A stretch of DNA of 64,000 nt from Rhizophagus irregularis (GCF_026210795.1 NC_089449.1:1240001-1304000); one strand, 5' to 3'. Counted from the first letter of the stretch, positions 1 to 13,800 are shown. Program-made: numbers and translations. The notes: generated by a model from the letters alone, not told the origin.

Positions 1-1077
1 AGACCAATGTATATGAATTTACTTTCTTTGCAATCATTCTTTCATACGATTTATTATCCCCAGTTGGTAAATTTTGTCCATTGAAAGATAATTGATTGAT
101 TTTAAATTTTCTTAAATGCATACGAGTGTCTACGTAAAAGGTCAATAATGATAACGCATGAATTATTATAATGACTAAAATGATGTAAAGAACTGACTTA
201 TTTTTTTTTTGGTTTTGGTCTGATTGAGCCCCGCACCTTAAAAAAAATAAAATTTTTTTTTTTTTAGTTAGAAATTGTAATATTATAAAAACGATTACAT
301 GTTCAGTTAATTAGGAATATGCAACTCCTCCTGGTCTTCGCAATATTCCTAATGATCATACTTGTAGGAGAAAAAATTCATACCAATATTGTAATTTGCC
401 ATATTTATTCACTCCTAGTGAAGTATAAAATATAGAAAATCCAGTTGAAATTAAGAATATTATATAATCGTATCGACCGGAATTAAATTCGATATCTCTC
501 TTAACTTTATACCAATTTATAAATGATATGAAAGTTACAAAACTCATCAAAAAAGATAATAAGAATATTGAGATAAAACCAATCGGATTGCACAATGGAG
601 CATCACCTACAGATGCATGACTCTAAATAAAATTTTAAAAAGATTGAATACCACTATATAAATTAAATAATAAGAATAACTTGTTAAAAGACTGACTTAC
701 CAAATTAATAGTTTGAAAAATGGATGTGACTATTTCTGCGAAAGGAAATAAATTAAATAAGATAATTATATTATTAATAACAAATTGTAACAGATATAAG
801 TGATATGAAATTATTTACCAACTATTGCAATATAGAAGGGAAATCTAAGATGCTTTGATAAGGAATCTTTATTATTCTTTTTCCATTGAAAATAAGTTCT
901 AACGAGAATATATAAACATGTTATAAGATCAATTTGTGACAAAATTAAACTTGTAACAATTGTTAATTTAGAATCAGCTTCAGAACGCGAATTTATTGAA
1001 TCTTCATCGTGTATTGCACAATTAACAAAATCTACTATGTAAAGTAGTAAAACTGTGAAGAATATTTTAGATTTCAT
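1..1077 (-). CDS. Seven-helix receptor-like membrane protein, 5' part (at least 4 exons)
   Basis: Spliced exons at 1077-819, 735-701, 622-384 and 236 to beyond position 1 join in frame with GT-AG introns (donors gtaaat, gtaagt, gtatga; acceptor pyrimidine tracts visible). The protein starts with a signal-like hydrophobic stretch (residues 5-20, MKSKIFFTVLLLY). Hydrophobic segments then follow at LTIVTSLILSQIDL, YIAIVGEIVTSIFQ, IGFISIFLLSFLMSF, YIIFLISTGFSIFY and VLYIILVIIIIHAL. A Cys just before the third helix (APLC) and a Cys after the fourth (QYWC) sit where the conserved disulfide pair of G-protein-coupled receptors lies. A basic, charged loop follows the fifth helix and the window then ends. 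I infer a class E/cAMP-receptor-like GPCR topology; family membership is not proven. The C-terminal end is missing because of the window edge. Confidence 0.6.
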
Positions 1078-3229
1078 TTAATATTATTAATACACTTATT
1101 ACACTTTGTAGGATTAATGATATTAAAAGAAATTTTTTGAAGCTTCATCGCAAATGGGACCAAAAAAAATATATAAAGTATTAGCTCACAGAGCTCTCCA
1201 AATAATATACAAATAAAGAATGAATATTTATATGGTTCTCAGAACCATAAAAATATCAAATAACTTATTTTTAAAAGTAACAGCCCCAAAGAACAAATTT
1301 TCAAATAAAAACAAATCTATCCTTTTTATAAATTTTCCTAAAAAGTTTGACTTTTATAGATAAGATCTTCCTCAAACATTTCAAACGGTTTCAAAACGAT
1401 ATGATATATATAAAAATTCCATTAAAAGATGCAATATTCAAACAAAAATAGTTGATCGCGATTTTCATAAACAAATTAATCGTAATTCAACACAACATGA
1501 TAGAAATCAATTATTATTGGTACGATCATTGTTATCAATATTAGAGTTTATAATGTACTTTTCGAAATATGCAGGAGTGATTATTAAAATGATTCAACGC
1601 AAATGCAACGGACAAAACAGTTGATTTTTCGGCATAACAAAATTTTTAATTCCTTTAGTTAGAATTTTTTATAACTCATATAAATTTAGAATATTATTGA
1701 TTGCCGGGATTCATTTTTTTTACACTATAATTTAATATTATCGATAAGCAGGTATTACATTTGATTTTTTTTTTCATACGTTTTATAAATTGTGAAATTT
1801 CATCATCCAATTTTAATAATCATTATCTAATAAATTTCTAATACGTACTATTTGTTTGTTGATTACATCATTGTGAAAGTTCAATCCTTCGAAAAGGAAA
1901 ATCTTTGATAAGCCGAAATCACTCTAGCTTAATTTAGGTGGTATTTTTATTATTTCGAAACATAGAATTACTATGTTCTTTAATAATAAAATGCATTAGA
2001 AATTAATATTAAAGATAGGTTGGGTAAACGGTACTACAAAATGAAAAAAGATTATGAATAAAAAATTAATTAGTGTACGAACAGTGTACGAACAGTATAC
2101 GAACTAATATTCTTTGTTGTAATTTACAAAAACAATACTGATATGATTTTATTGTTGAAAATTCTCGGATTTAATTATACCCTACCGGATAAATTTTTTT
2201 AAATTTAGAAGTTAGTAAAGGATATACATACTCATATGATTGTTTTTTAGTATATAAGAACGAATCAAAAATTTTGTGATACAGTAATTACGAACGAAAT
2301 CTGATTTTAATTTTAGCAATAATATTAAGTAAATGATCGGATGTAGATAGACCCTTAACTTACGAGTAAATCGAACAAGGTCCAATTCTTGGTCCAATTG
2401 GAAGTAGATATTCCAGTCCAAGTCTAATCGAGTTAGTTCTTATAGTCAAATATCTCTTTAAATAGTTATCCAATTAAATAGTTTTATAATTCTTCAATTT
2501 ACATATGGTTATTACAAATTACTAATAATTGTATAAAAAAAATGAAAATATTTAAAGATTGGAATTGGTCATAAATTTAATAATCAATAAGATTTGAATT
2601 TAGGCTGGACAAAGTCCAATAGTCCAATAATCTAGTAGTTAAATAATTCAATTATTCATTAGTTTAAAAGAAATACTCTGCGCGGCATAATTTTTTAGAT
2701 CTGGGACCAATGACAGACTGATTGTCTGATTTGCCAGATAACGATTGCTTGACAGGACGCCTATGACGATTTCCCGAAGAAAAGTATAACTTCAAATAAA
2801 TGAATTTTTTTTTGAAATAGTAAATAACTGATAATGTAACGCAAATAATTATACAAATAATGTTTTATAACAATCTATATAAAATAACTATCAACCATTT
2901 ATTGTGATATAGGTTAATTACATAAAAGTTTTTAGCGGGTAAATGGGTAAATTCATACTTGTTATTCCATGGGTCACCGATGCGGCAATGGCATCCGAAT
3001 TCTTGATGCTTGGCGCAGTGGCTCTGTGACTTCACTATTAATAGACGGTATCTGAAAAAGTTTTATGAAAAATAATAAAGTTTCTTTGATCGCAATAAAA
3101 GCATTATTGTGCAAATTTATAACATTAATTATCTAGTATTACATATATTATTATTATTATTACATGTGCTTCTATGTAAATTCTAATAACAAATTATTCT
3201 AAGAGTGAACCTTCATTAATTGAATATTC
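1078..3229. other. Gene-poor AT-rich stretch
   Basis: No convincing coding exon was seen on either strand. Open frames such as the one at 2212-2421 lack a plausible start context, partner exons or domain features. A short direct repeat (gtacgaacagt) lies near 2075-2103. Confidence 0.4.
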
Positions 3230-4622
3230 TTGAACATAAACTTCTACTGAACGGGATTGAAAAGTAACAACGTTTTCTTCTAGATGATAAGAAAAAACAT
3301 TCCCTCTCATCCGATTATTCCTCACCCGGCTTCCAAGATTTCATTTGCTACTTCAGGTTTATCGAAAAATCGTACGTCTAAGCTCTTTTGACTTAAGCAA
3401 AGCATCTATAACAATCTTTCCTACTTCATAGTGCTGATAGTTTTTAAGAAGCTTCGCAGCTCTCATTTTATCCTCGACTTTCATTAAAATTTTTTTTTGA
3501 TGTCTGCAGAAAAATAGAGTTTGTAAGAAGCAAAGTTGTATAAATTCGTTAGATTCAAATTATCAAAACTAAACATACCTTCGAAGGACTCATGCAGCAT
3601 TGACGATCACATTCTCACCCTTCGCCCAATCAATAATAGAATTTGATTTTTTATCCGTTAATTCCTCGTCCCTTAAGAAATTTATTTGCAACGGATGTCA
3701 AATCCATAATTCGCCCGCCAACTAATTCATACAATTTTTTTGCTTCTGTTTCGTCAATTTTACACTTATTAAGATATTCCATCAACTCCTTTTCACTGAG
3801 ATCACCGATTTCAGAGAGAGAAAAAAGAATGTATTAATTATAAATTATATAAAATTAAATATTAGGATGATGAAAAGAATGTAAAGGTAGGCCATATCAG
3901 TTTTTTAATAGCTGCTGACAAACACAGTGGTATATTTCCTGTCATCGGCATTGTGCTTTACATCATCCTGGAGAATATCCAGGATTTTCAGATTTGTATG
4001 GACCAAACAGTTGTGCTTTGCTTTATATACTACACTAGCATGATTGAGGAATCTCACAGCAATTTCCCATTTAGAAATCTTAGATTCAGAATCTACAAAA
4101 AGAAAATAAGAATCAAAATGACTTCAAAATGGCTGATCTCAACAATAAATCAGTATGAAAAATTACCATTCGGCTTAAATTTTTGCATCAGCTGTCCTGT
4201 AGTCCTGTAAAGAAAATGTGCTTCTCAAATGCACAATTAATTGCTTTTCTAAAAGCTTCACCTAATTCATTTAAATTGGAAGGAACATCAATGTATAACC
4301 CAACCTCCTTTGATGCAATTAATGTAGTTTTTCCGGTTCCGTGTTCTCCGCTGATAACATGATAATATGGTTGGTCTTTATGAGGCTGTAGAATCTTTTT
4401 AAGACGCTCTATGATTTCGGGTCGAGAAACCAACATTTCTTTTGAAAGGTTCACATCGGGCCAAGTTTCCATTTCCACAGTATCATTAAGAAGACACTCA
4501 TTATATTTGTTTGGGGCCCAAAAAACCGTTACATCTACAAGAGATATAAAAAGGGCCGAGCAAATACGGAGACTTCGTCTATCCAACCACCATCTTATGA
4601 AGTCGCTACTGGCAATCAACAA
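3230..4622 (-). pseudogene. Degenerate P-loop (AAA/STAND-like) ATPase gene
   Basis: The best block, 4622-4210, has a Walker A motif in VISGEHGTGKTTLIAS. It is preceded by SRPEIIERLKKILQPHKD and followed by VGLYIDVPSNLNELGEAFRK. Further minus-strand blocks continue the same protein family: WEIAVRFLNHAS near 4075, EIGDLSEKELMEYLNKCK near 3810, KKLYELVGGRI near 3730 and TFQSRSVE near 3250. An intron with a good acceptor lies between about 4165 and 4095. I associate this arrangement with a large family of P-loop NTPases in Rhizophagus, sometimes grouped with Crinkler-type proteins. The frame is interrupted several times in the C-terminal third, so I read the copy as non-functional. The N-terminal start is uncertain. 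Confidence 0.6.
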
Positions 4623-4629
4623 TCATTGA

Positions 4630-6005
4630 ATAATGCGGAAGGTGGTAATATTGCTCCTTAATGAGGATATATCTCTGTGTCTTGCATTTATATTCTAAAA
4701 AATAATTAATAAAGATTCGCATTTTTCCTCATGTTTGGAAAAAACTACTCCTCGAATAAATAATTGCTCTGTCGTACAAACCACGGTTATGGTTTGTGAA
4801 ACATTTAAAAATATTATAGTTTAAACATCATTGCATCATATTAAGGCATGAGGAAAGTTCAAAAATCGTGATCAATGTTACACAATTATTTATATGATCG
4901 TCCATAGAATCATATTAGATATTTTATTAATTCATTATGGTAGATTTTATTTCACAAATTAACATGCATCTAAGTGTAATAATTTAATTACTAATGTAAA
5001 TGTTTTGGAAAATATACTACTAAATTAAATTGTTGGTTTTAGACATACTGTAAGAAGTAATATTCAAAATATGTTCAAAATATGTCCAAAACTTGTCAAA
5101 ATCGTTTGTTCAAAACTGTTCAAAACTGCTCAATTGCTCAACACTAAGTTCAGCTTACCAAAATGACAATTAACAATATTAGTTGAAATAATTTTTTCAG
5201 ATAAATATATCCCAAAGGTTCATAGTTTCTAAATTCAAAGTTATTTCCACAAAGAAAGAGAAATATGAAAAGAAATCTTACTTGTTAGTGACATCGTATG
5301 GAAGTTGCATACTCAATCCAAAGTTATCCTGCGTTGATATTTTTTTTTACTCGTTTGCTTAAAAGAGTTGTTTAGAGGAGCAGAGGATAGTGAAGGATAT
5401 AGTATGACACTATGACCTTATAATCCATCCAATAACAAATATCGATCATGTGATTCTTTCGCATGAGTTTGTTAACTTACATTACACAAATAATGAGTTC
5501 TATTTTGAAATATTTTATTATTTAATTCTAACCGCATGTGTAATACATATAATTTATTTGTCGCAGATTTTACAGTTTCGAAATTTAAACAATTCAAATT
5601 TTAGTTTAGTAACAAAAAAATTTTTCCATTCTGGTGCCAGGCAAAAATAATAAATCAGATTAAAAATTAATTTTTTCCGAATTTACTTATAATTACCGAG
5701 ATTTTGTCGTAACAAATATATAACAATGTTAATCCTTGTTTAATATTTTGGCATACGAAAAATAAACAAGTCAATTTTGAACACATATACATTAACAAAA
5801 AATTGAAATGGAAAAAGTTTTTATTTTGATCTTTAATTATGAAGCATACTAAGCATACTTTACATATAGTGGATTAAATCATCATACGGAGTATACGGTG
5901 TGATACGGTGTATTTGATCTTATTAGCTTATGTTGTTTACTGTGCCACATTTATCTTTAATTATGAAGCATAGGATTAAATCATCATATCGATCTTTCTT
6001 ACTGT
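4630..6005. other. Intergenic, no gene seen
   Basis: AT-rich sequence with no supported exon. A short run of near repeats (ttcaaaatatgttcaaaat, gttcaaaactgttcaaaac) lies at about 5060-5135. At 5885-5915 there is a small patch of tacggtgt motifs that resembles the subterminal motifs of the large element at 34410-59187. Confidence 0.35.
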
Positions 6006-7040
6006 TCATTTGAAAATTCTTTTTTGTTCCGGGTTTGCTATTTTTAGAATTTTTAAAGCTAACTCTTGTTCCATTTTAACGAGCTCGGTTTTCTTATTGA
6101 GAAGTTCTTGTATTTCTTTATTATCCAATTTTCTACCCAAAAGATACTTAATATCTTCCAATCCGGAATTATCATTTTCTTCTTGCCCCTCAAAAAGTTT
6201 TTTTATATGATTCTTTTTGTCCCCATCAAGTTTAAACTTAGAATCCTCAACCATCTTCTCTAACTCCTGTCTGGTTTTTTGTGTTTGATTAACTGATTTA
6301 GTTATCTCATTCAATTTATGTTCTAATTCATCAATTCGATTTTTTAATTCTTGTTGAGTTTTGTCTAGTTGAGATTTTAATTTTTTACCTTCTTTATTTT
6401 CTTTTTTTTCTTTTTCTAATCCTCTAATTGTATTTTGTTGAGAATCGATCATACCTTTTAAATCAGCTATTTTCTTCCTTACTGAATCATCTTTTTTATC
6501 CAATATTTCTTTCGCCTTTGCCAATTCTATTTTCTTATTTGCTAACTTTCCTCGTAATTCTTTCGTTTGTTTTTGTAACTCATTTATTCGTTTTGGATCA
6601 CTAGATGTACTAACTATATTCTCCAACTTATTGATTTTCTCTTCTAGACCAATTATTTCCTTTTCTTTCTTTGTTTTATCTACAGTTAATTTTTCCAATT
6701 CATTTAACAAATTTTCTATAGTATTGTCCTCACTAGATTCTTCTCCGGTTGGTTCTGATTGAACTTCCGGTTTTGGCTCTGTTTGAACTTCAGGTTTTGG
6801 TTCTTTTAACAACTCATCTATATCTTTCATTAGATTTTTTTTCTCTTGTTCTAATTGAATTATTCTATCATCTTGAGAAGTTCCTTCGCTAATGATGTTT
6901 TTCTCATAATATTTCTTGTTCAATTCTTTTACTTTTTCTTTGTGTCCTATTCTTACTAGCATATCAAAAAATTCTTTAGTTTCTTCTTCGTTGAGTTCTC
7001 GTGTTACTGGCATATCAAAAAGTTTTTGTTTTTGCGTCAT
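6006..7040 (-). CDS. Long coiled-coil protein, 344 aa, unknown function
   Basis: One uninterrupted frame encodes MTQKQKLFDMPVTREL to NPEQKRIFK. After about 75 N-terminal residues with a short helical region comes a repeat EPKPEVQTEPKPEVQSEP (about residues 80-98). The rest, to about residue 300, is heptad-patterned and rich in K, E, L and I, as in a long parallel coiled coil. No membrane segment, signal peptide or catalytic motif is visible. The ATG at 7040 is the first in the frame, and AT-rich promoter-like sequence precedes it. A structural or tethering role is possible but is only inference. The stop lies near 6006, and an AT-rich tail follows. Confidence 0.8.
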   Translation of the reverse strand: MTQKQKLFDMPVTRELNEEETKEFFDMLVRIGHKEKVKELNKKYYEKNIISEGTSQDDRIIQLEQEKKNLMKDIDELLKEPKPEVQTEPKPEVQSEPTGEESSEDNTIENLLNELEKLTVDKTKKEKEIIGLEEKINKLENIVSTSSDPKRINELQKQTKELRGKLANKKIELAKAKEILDKKDDSVRKKIADLKGMIDSQQNTIRGLEKEKKENKEGKKLKSQLDKTQQELKNRIDELEHKLNEITKSVNQTQKTRQELEKMVEDSKFKLDGDKKNHIKKLFEGQEENDNSGLEDIKYLLGRKLDNKEIQELLNKKTELVKMEQELALKILKIANPEQKRIFK

Positions 7041-8860
7041 TGTGTACGTTTATTTTTCTAATTTATGAATAGTCCTGATAGGTGTAGCACGGGTAGGTAT
7101 ATTTATATTAAATTATTATTTAATGAAATATATTCGGATGCTTTTTCACACTTAACAAATGGTAACGCTACGCCAAATAAACTTTATGACTAGACTTATT
7201 AAGCCATTATAACTTTCATTTTTACGCCATTATGTTTCTGCAAATTTTACAATAATTTACTCCGATGAGAATGCATGTAAATGAAGTTTAAAAATGTAAA
7301 TTTTACAAAGCTTCAAGATTGTTTATATGTTGTACCTCAAATGCAAAATGTGGATGATCAGTAAAAATATAATTGTCTTTTTTGATAGATTAATTTGGAA
7401 TTTGATGAATCGATACACTTTAACATTTATATTAATGAAATCGTTTTAATAATTATCTTTATTTTCGCCCAAATCAGAATGTGGTCACCAAAAAGCTAAA
7501 TATTAATTATATGGTTAAGCGTATCGTGTCACCTCGGGAACGCTCTTAAAATGCACCTCCCACATTTATTTGTTTTGCAGGTGTATCTTCTCATTTTTAT
7601 CGCGAACTCGGAATTTTTTTTTAAAAAAAAATAAAATATGATACAACTACATAAGGCAAATATAAATTGATTATTACATATAGTTAGTTTATTTAGCTTA
7701 AATTAATTAGTAATGATAATCCATCAATACATATTGAGTATTCAATATGGAGTGGGTGTTGCACATGACAACTAGCCTTACGTGCTCATGATAATCAATT
7801 TTGAGCACACATAGGTTTCCTTTTGAATTTTGAACACTGCATGTTACATCATTTATTGCCGGGGTATCATTTATTTCCGGCAATTTATCTAGCAATGCAA
7901 TAAAACCCTTACAGCATTGTTGATTGAATCTTTTTAAAGAATTTATTTGGTACGATTGAAAGGATGAAAAGCTGTTACTTTTTCTAGTACTATTCTATGG
8001 GCACAGATAATCAAAGCCATTTGACCAATTATGGTTGAGCAAAAAATTGATCGGATTCATAAAATTATTTTCATGAATCATGAGAATTGACGTATTTTTT
8101 TTTTATGTTTTATATCTTCAAATCCTTTCTGTTATTTATATTCCGAATTCTGCGAAGTGATTATTAATTATTGTCTCTTTCGTGAAATAGATTGTTTTTT
8201 TTCCAAACAAAGAAATACGTAAAATAAGCCTTCTAATCGTTTCTTTTTCAATAGAAAAAAAAAAAATTTTAAAATAACTGATAAGTGAATTCATTTGCAT
8301 TATTATATGCTGTATTAATATAAGTTTTGGGATATACTTGTGACCATCTTGTGCTTCACTCCTATTATATAATTGTTTTCATTTTTCTCCTGTTCTCAAT
8401 GAAATTAATGAAATAGGTAGTATTAAAAAAAAAACTAATTTGCGGTATCAGCTATGTTATTTCATGTTCTAATGTCTACAACAGGGACTGAGACAATGTA
8501 ATGGTTGTTAGTTGGTTAACGCGTCACGTTTTACGCGTTTTTAATTACTAAATCAAATTACCTCATGCACGTGTGATTTTATGTAAAAAGGCGCCACAAA
8601 AATGATTACATGCAGTTTTCCCATTTCTTCGATTTGTTAATAAATATTTTGCTTTTAACTCTTATATAAGTGTATTTAATTGAATTAAATATAATATTCT
8701 TTATTAACGCCAAGTAATGAAGGCTTCATTGCCAACGATTTAACCAAGCGACAAAATGATATAAAATACCCTGTTCCCCGAATATTCATGTAAAATCATT
8801 AGAAATAATAACTAAAACGCGTTTGAACCACCAGTGGAGATATATTGGTTAAAACAAGAC
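7041..8860. other. Intergenic, no gene seen
   Basis: Homopolymer-rich AT sequence. A 62-codon minus frame at 7707-7895 has a start codon but no neighbouring exon, conserved motif or composition that would support it. Nothing else was recognised. Confidence 0.35.
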
Positions 8861-8867
8861 CAAATAA

Positions 8868-9130
8868 AGGAGGAAAGGAGTATATTTTGATGAACCGAAG
8901 CGTTGGCATATCAACCCGAGGAAAGGCAGCAAGAGGAAAAGGAAGCGATAAAGCGGTGAAATAAAGAACGAGCAGAGGTAGTAAGACAACTAAGGTAAAG
9001 GAGGAGACAAGAACTTAAAGACCGCGAGGAGGACACAAAAAGATATCATGAAGAATTAACAGCGTTAAGGGAAAAGCAGAAAAGTTGAGAGGTGTGTTTG
9101 AATAGTAAATATAAAGACCTTTACGCCGCG
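8868..9130 (+). pseudogene. Relic of a charged coiled-coil coding sequence
   Basis: The plus strand shows runs such as EERQQEEKEAIKR, NKERAEVVRQLR and RRRQELKDREEDTKRYHEEL, all in one frame but separated by stops. Base composition here is purine-rich and unlike the surrounding DNA. This suggests a once-coding helical region that has decayed. I do not recognise the family. Confidence 0.35.
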
Positions 9131-9302
9131 GAATACGAGAATTACAAGTAAGAAAAGATAATTAGGCAAGGATCAAGTTCAAAATCTTACGACCTAAACC
9201 GCCAAGATCTAACGATATTATGATGCAAATAACTTTATTTCATTTATGAATTTAGGTATATTAACAATTATTATTTATGGGCTGTAATTACCGCGAAAAA
9301 AT

Positions 9303-9655
9303 GCCCATTAGCATTGTATTACCGAAACTGACAAGGGAGGATACCAGGACGGGAGTAATTACTACTAATTTATTAAAGGATTTAATGTGGATGCATTATG
9401 AGTTGCTCCGTAATTGTTGGTGCTAACCACCTAATTGGAGATAATTTTATTCGTGGAACTCTCGCTAAAAGATGTACTCCAAATGACAATGCAACAATCA
9501 CCTTTAATTCTGTTATCGACTGGAATGATCTTGGATACTGTTCAAAAACAATGTCAAGTATCATTACATCAAATTTAAAGATCAAAATTTTTTACAAAAT
9601 GCGATTATACAGATTTATAGTTTCGTTAAATAACATTGTGAAATTTTCAATGTAA
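9303..9655 (+). pseudogene. Possible relic of an unrecognised gene
   Basis: Two overlapping frames look coding. One begins MPISIVLPKLTREDTRTGV at 9303. The other covers 9398-9655 and contains VGANHLIGDNFIRGTLAKRC and NDNATITFNSVIDWNDLGYC. Codon use in both is less AT-biased than in the flanks, which suggests one decayed gene with a frame shift between the blocks. No domain was recognised, and the 3' end turns into ordinary AT-rich sequence. Confidence 0.3.
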
Positions 9656-9980
9656 GTCTTTTTTCTTGATTGTAAGAAAAAATATGAATTGATTATTATT
9701 ATAGTACTATTAGTAATTCATAATCATTAAAAAAAAAAAAATCGAAATCCTGCTATTATTTGGATTTTTAATTGAACTTAAAAGATTTTATAATTCCGAT
9801 AGTATTGCTGAAATTGAAACAAATAAATAACAGAGTAAATAATTCCGGTCTAAGTGGTGGGCTATAGACCTTAAAAATATTTTTAATCCATTTTCTAATT
9901 AATAATACTTTTTATATTTATATAAACAAAATAATATGAACGAAGAATTCTAATAAAGATGTAAAATACTATAATTATTA

Positions 9981-10554
9981 TTATCTTAAACATAATTTTA
10001 AACTATCATTCATCATCATTACTGTTAAATTATAATCATCATAAGAATGAGCATGTGAGTTATATAATTCTAAACTCATTCTTTTATTATAATGTGGTGG
10101 CCTAAAAAAAAAATACAAAACGATTAATCTAATAAAATAAAAATAAATACTATATATATTTAATAAATTTTTCTTACCATTTTTTATATTTATTTTGAAT
10201 ATAAGTCATTTCACATAAAACATAAACAACTCTATGTTCAAACCCTTTCCTTATAGCAGCAGTTTCTAAAAATTTAATAGTATTTTCACCTAATTACAAG
10301 AAAGAATATTTTTATTTTTTTTAAAGATAAAAAAATAATTAAAAAAAAATAAATTAATCATATATATATAATTACTTACATCGTTCAAACAGATCATTTA
10401 AAATTATTTCATTCCTTACATTTTTATATTCATCAAAACCTTCTCTAATTCTTTGTCTAATATAATAAACGGCAGGTTTTGAACATAATACAGATGAATC
10501 TCCTGCTCTCCATAATCTTCTAAAGAGTGATAAAGCTTTTTTATTAGGAGACAT
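9981..10554 (-). CDS. LYR-motif family protein, 3 exons, 135 aa
   Basis: Exons 10554-10380, 10289-10178 and 10101-9981 join in frame with consensus introns. The product starts MSPNKKALSLFRRLWRAG, in which LFRR takes the place of the L-Y-R signature. It continues with YIRQRIREGFDEYKNVRN, the R..IR..F pattern typical of Complex1_LYR proteins, then an amphipathic helix ending in IKFLETAAIRKGFEHR. LYR proteins are small mitochondrial matrix helpers that bind acyl-carrier protein and act in respiratory-complex or Fe-S assembly. Which member this is cannot be decided: the tail with PPHYNKR and LYNSHAHSYDDY is not one I recognise. It lies tail-to-head behind the INTS3 gene on the same strand, about 290 bp from its stop. 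Confidence 0.7.
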
Positions 10555-10846
10555 TAATAAAAAATTAATAAAGGTAAGATTATGATCAAAATAATATCAC
10601 ATTTTATTAGTACAGATCATAGTAACTAAAAATGGTTTAATTAAAAATCCAAAATTTTTAAAAGGAAAATTAATCTACATAATTAAAAATAACATTGTTT
10701 TTTTTAAGATTAAAGGATTATAGAAATCTATTGTATATTATCCCTTCTTTTTTTTTTTAAATTAGTTAAAAAATAATGTTCATTAATCTACATTAATCTA
10801 ATCTATTACATCTTTTCTCCTAAATAATTAAAAGAATCCCATCCGG

Positions 10847-13800
10847 TTATTCTTCATCGGAACCTTTTGCGTTTCTCTTTTTTGCGTTTGGTCCACCAAC
10901 ACTTTTGCGACGATTAATATTTTGTGTGGAGGTTGCCTTTGAAGGTTCTGAACGTGTTGATGCAGAAGCATTTTTAGTTTTTGACCGAACACTTCTATTA
11001 GGTTTAGTTTCTTCTTCACCACCACTCGATACACTTTTTCGTCTATCTGAAGTAGTAGGACGTTTTTTTGTTTGACGATGATTTTTATTACTGCTAGCAG
11101 TTTGTTCTTCATCTGAAGCTTCAGAACTAGTAGGATTAATTTTTCTTTTTACACGCTTTGGTTTAATTATTTTACGACTTTGAGTCTTTTCGGGAGTTTT
11201 TTCATGTGAAGAGGATGATTCATCACTTGTTGCTTCAGCTTTTTGTCGATTTTGTGCGTTACGGTTATTTTGTGAACCTGTAGAACGTTTTGATCGATCC
11301 TCTATCTCAATTTGTTTTGCTTTACCTCTGGATCGAGTAGAAATTGTGGTGGTCGGTTGATCATGTGGCGTATCTTAAAATAAATTTATAAAAGAAATTA
11401 AATTAGATGAACTTAAATTTTCTGTAAAAAAATATATTTTTAAATTACTAAAAAAAATACCATCACCATCTTCAGCTTCCATTTGTTCTCCATCATCATC
11501 AGCTGCTTCAGGTGGACGTTGTAAAAATGTAGTTTCTTTTTCAACAGACTCGCCCAAAAGCATAAAGTTAGGTCGTAATGACATAAAAGCTGAAATTTTT
11601 TTAATAAAAGGAAAATAAAATTAATTAATTAATTAATATAATTAAATATATTTATCAAATAAAAATTTTTTACCTTGTTTAAGCTTTTCATTTTTCCATA
11701 ATTCTACTATTACATCAAAAAAAGCACTTGCTTCATTTTCATCATCTTCAGTTTCAGGTTCGGTTTCATTCAATTTACGTATTTTATTATCAACTTCACT
11801 TGTCATAACTTTAATTAATCTATCTGGAAAGACATCATTCCATCGAGTAAATATTGATATGACGAATTTTATATTTTCAAACTTGCTCTCTTGTGATTTT
11901 GCATTAGTAATTAGTTTTGTTAATAACGAAATATTATTCTCCGTTGGAGGAATAAGTTCAAGGAGAGATAAAAGTCCACATAAAGCTTCAGGATGTTCTA
12001 ATTAATAATTAACAAATTTAAGATTGTAAGAGGTTATTACGTATAATAACATTTTATAAATTTTATATTACCTATCGGTTCTAAAACTTTCAATTGTAAA
12101 CTTGAACTTATAAATTCTTCAATCTTTTCAATGTTATTGCCAATTTCGGCTTTTATCAATTGAAAAAGATAAAATTGTTCAAATGAACCCCAACAATTCA
12201 GTGAATGTTCTAATAATAACAATAAATAAACAAACAAACAAATATATATATACATAAAACAATTAGTAAAAATAAAAATCCTCAAAAAAAAAAACAAATA
12301 ATAAAGTAATACCTAAAACATAATCCAAATCTATATTTCCAAACACTTTATAATGACCCAGCCGTAAATCCGTCTCAAATTTATAGATCTGGAAAATAAT
12401 AGTTAAAAATATGCGTCTATAATCATATAATCAAGATATGAAAAAGAAATTACGTACAAGCATCGGATTTATTCCATGAATAATTGAAGTTATAAATTCA
12501 AATTTTCCAACAAAAATATCTGGCCAATTTTGTAAAAGTTTGGGTACGATCGAATCAAAAACATTGCATTCATACTGTTGTAACAACTATAAATGGATTA
12601 AAATTAATATAATAATATAAGTCACAATATTAGGATGTATGTATATTTGTAAAAATATGTTAAAGGAAATTACCTGTACGCCTGTTAAAAACCGTTTGTT
12701 CACTTCTTCTTCAACATTAGGTTGTGAATCTTCGCACTTAACCTCATAATTTATATATTCAATATATAAATTAATTAAAGATTTAAAATCTTTAGTTAAT
12801 ACGGTTCCTAATTTATCCAGTTTTAATGACCTACAATAAACATAATGATAATATATCTTTTTAAAAAAATGATGCTAATATATGATGCTAATACCGAATA
12901 GTAATAATATATATTACATACCTGAAACAGTGTACCAGTAATTTCAACCTGCCTTCTGCATGTACCTTTTCGTCCTTTTTAATAATAAGCCTGTACATCT
13001 CAAATGATTTAAATTTAGGTGAATCATTTCTCGAAGGTTCATCCTTATGATCAAAAACCCAAGATACTAAACAATTAAATAAATTCTGTTTTGACGGATT
13101 GATTTCGAGACATTCAGAATTCAAGTCAAAACATCCATTAAGTTCATCAAAATTTAGCGTTCGGCAAATATCAGGTCCAATAAAAGAGGGTAGATCTGTA
13201 AGATGTGGAGAATTTGGAGCATCCAATTTTACACCCTTATATTTAAAAAATATCTTAGTAAACTAAAAATTCTAATAAAAATAAGAATTGTAAATCTTGA
13301 ACATATTACATTTAAAAAAAGGCCCAATACTTGACGTAAATATTGTGTTTCATCTACAGAGTTGCTGGATAAAGACGCTACTTTAAAATTTTTCAAATGA
13401 TTACTATAAAGCCATAAACTAGCTGGAACAGGCACAGAATTTGATGGTGACGGTACAATAATTCGTGTAGTTGACGATGTTTCTTCTACGATAGATTTTG
13501 TTTCATGCGATTTTGTGACTTGAGCCACAGGTACATTTGAAGGTTGATCCGAGAATGGTATTGAATCGCGTCTCTTTGTGGGTAATGTTTGATTATCAAG
13601 GTTCTGAAAATTTGTTCCTGGTTTGGGTCCGGTTAAATCTGCAACCTCTGGTGGTTTATCGTGAGAAGGAGTAAATAAAGGATTTGGTTGTACAAGATTT
13701 TGAGGTGTTTGAGGAAGGGATAATGATGCAGGAAAACGTTGGTTTACATCCTGATGTGGCATTTGAATGTTTGTTGCAGAAGGTATCTGCATTACTATTG

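Noticed and set aside
6010-6263. Plus-strand frames rich in F, S and L
   Set aside because: Complement of the coiled-coil gene; no separate support.
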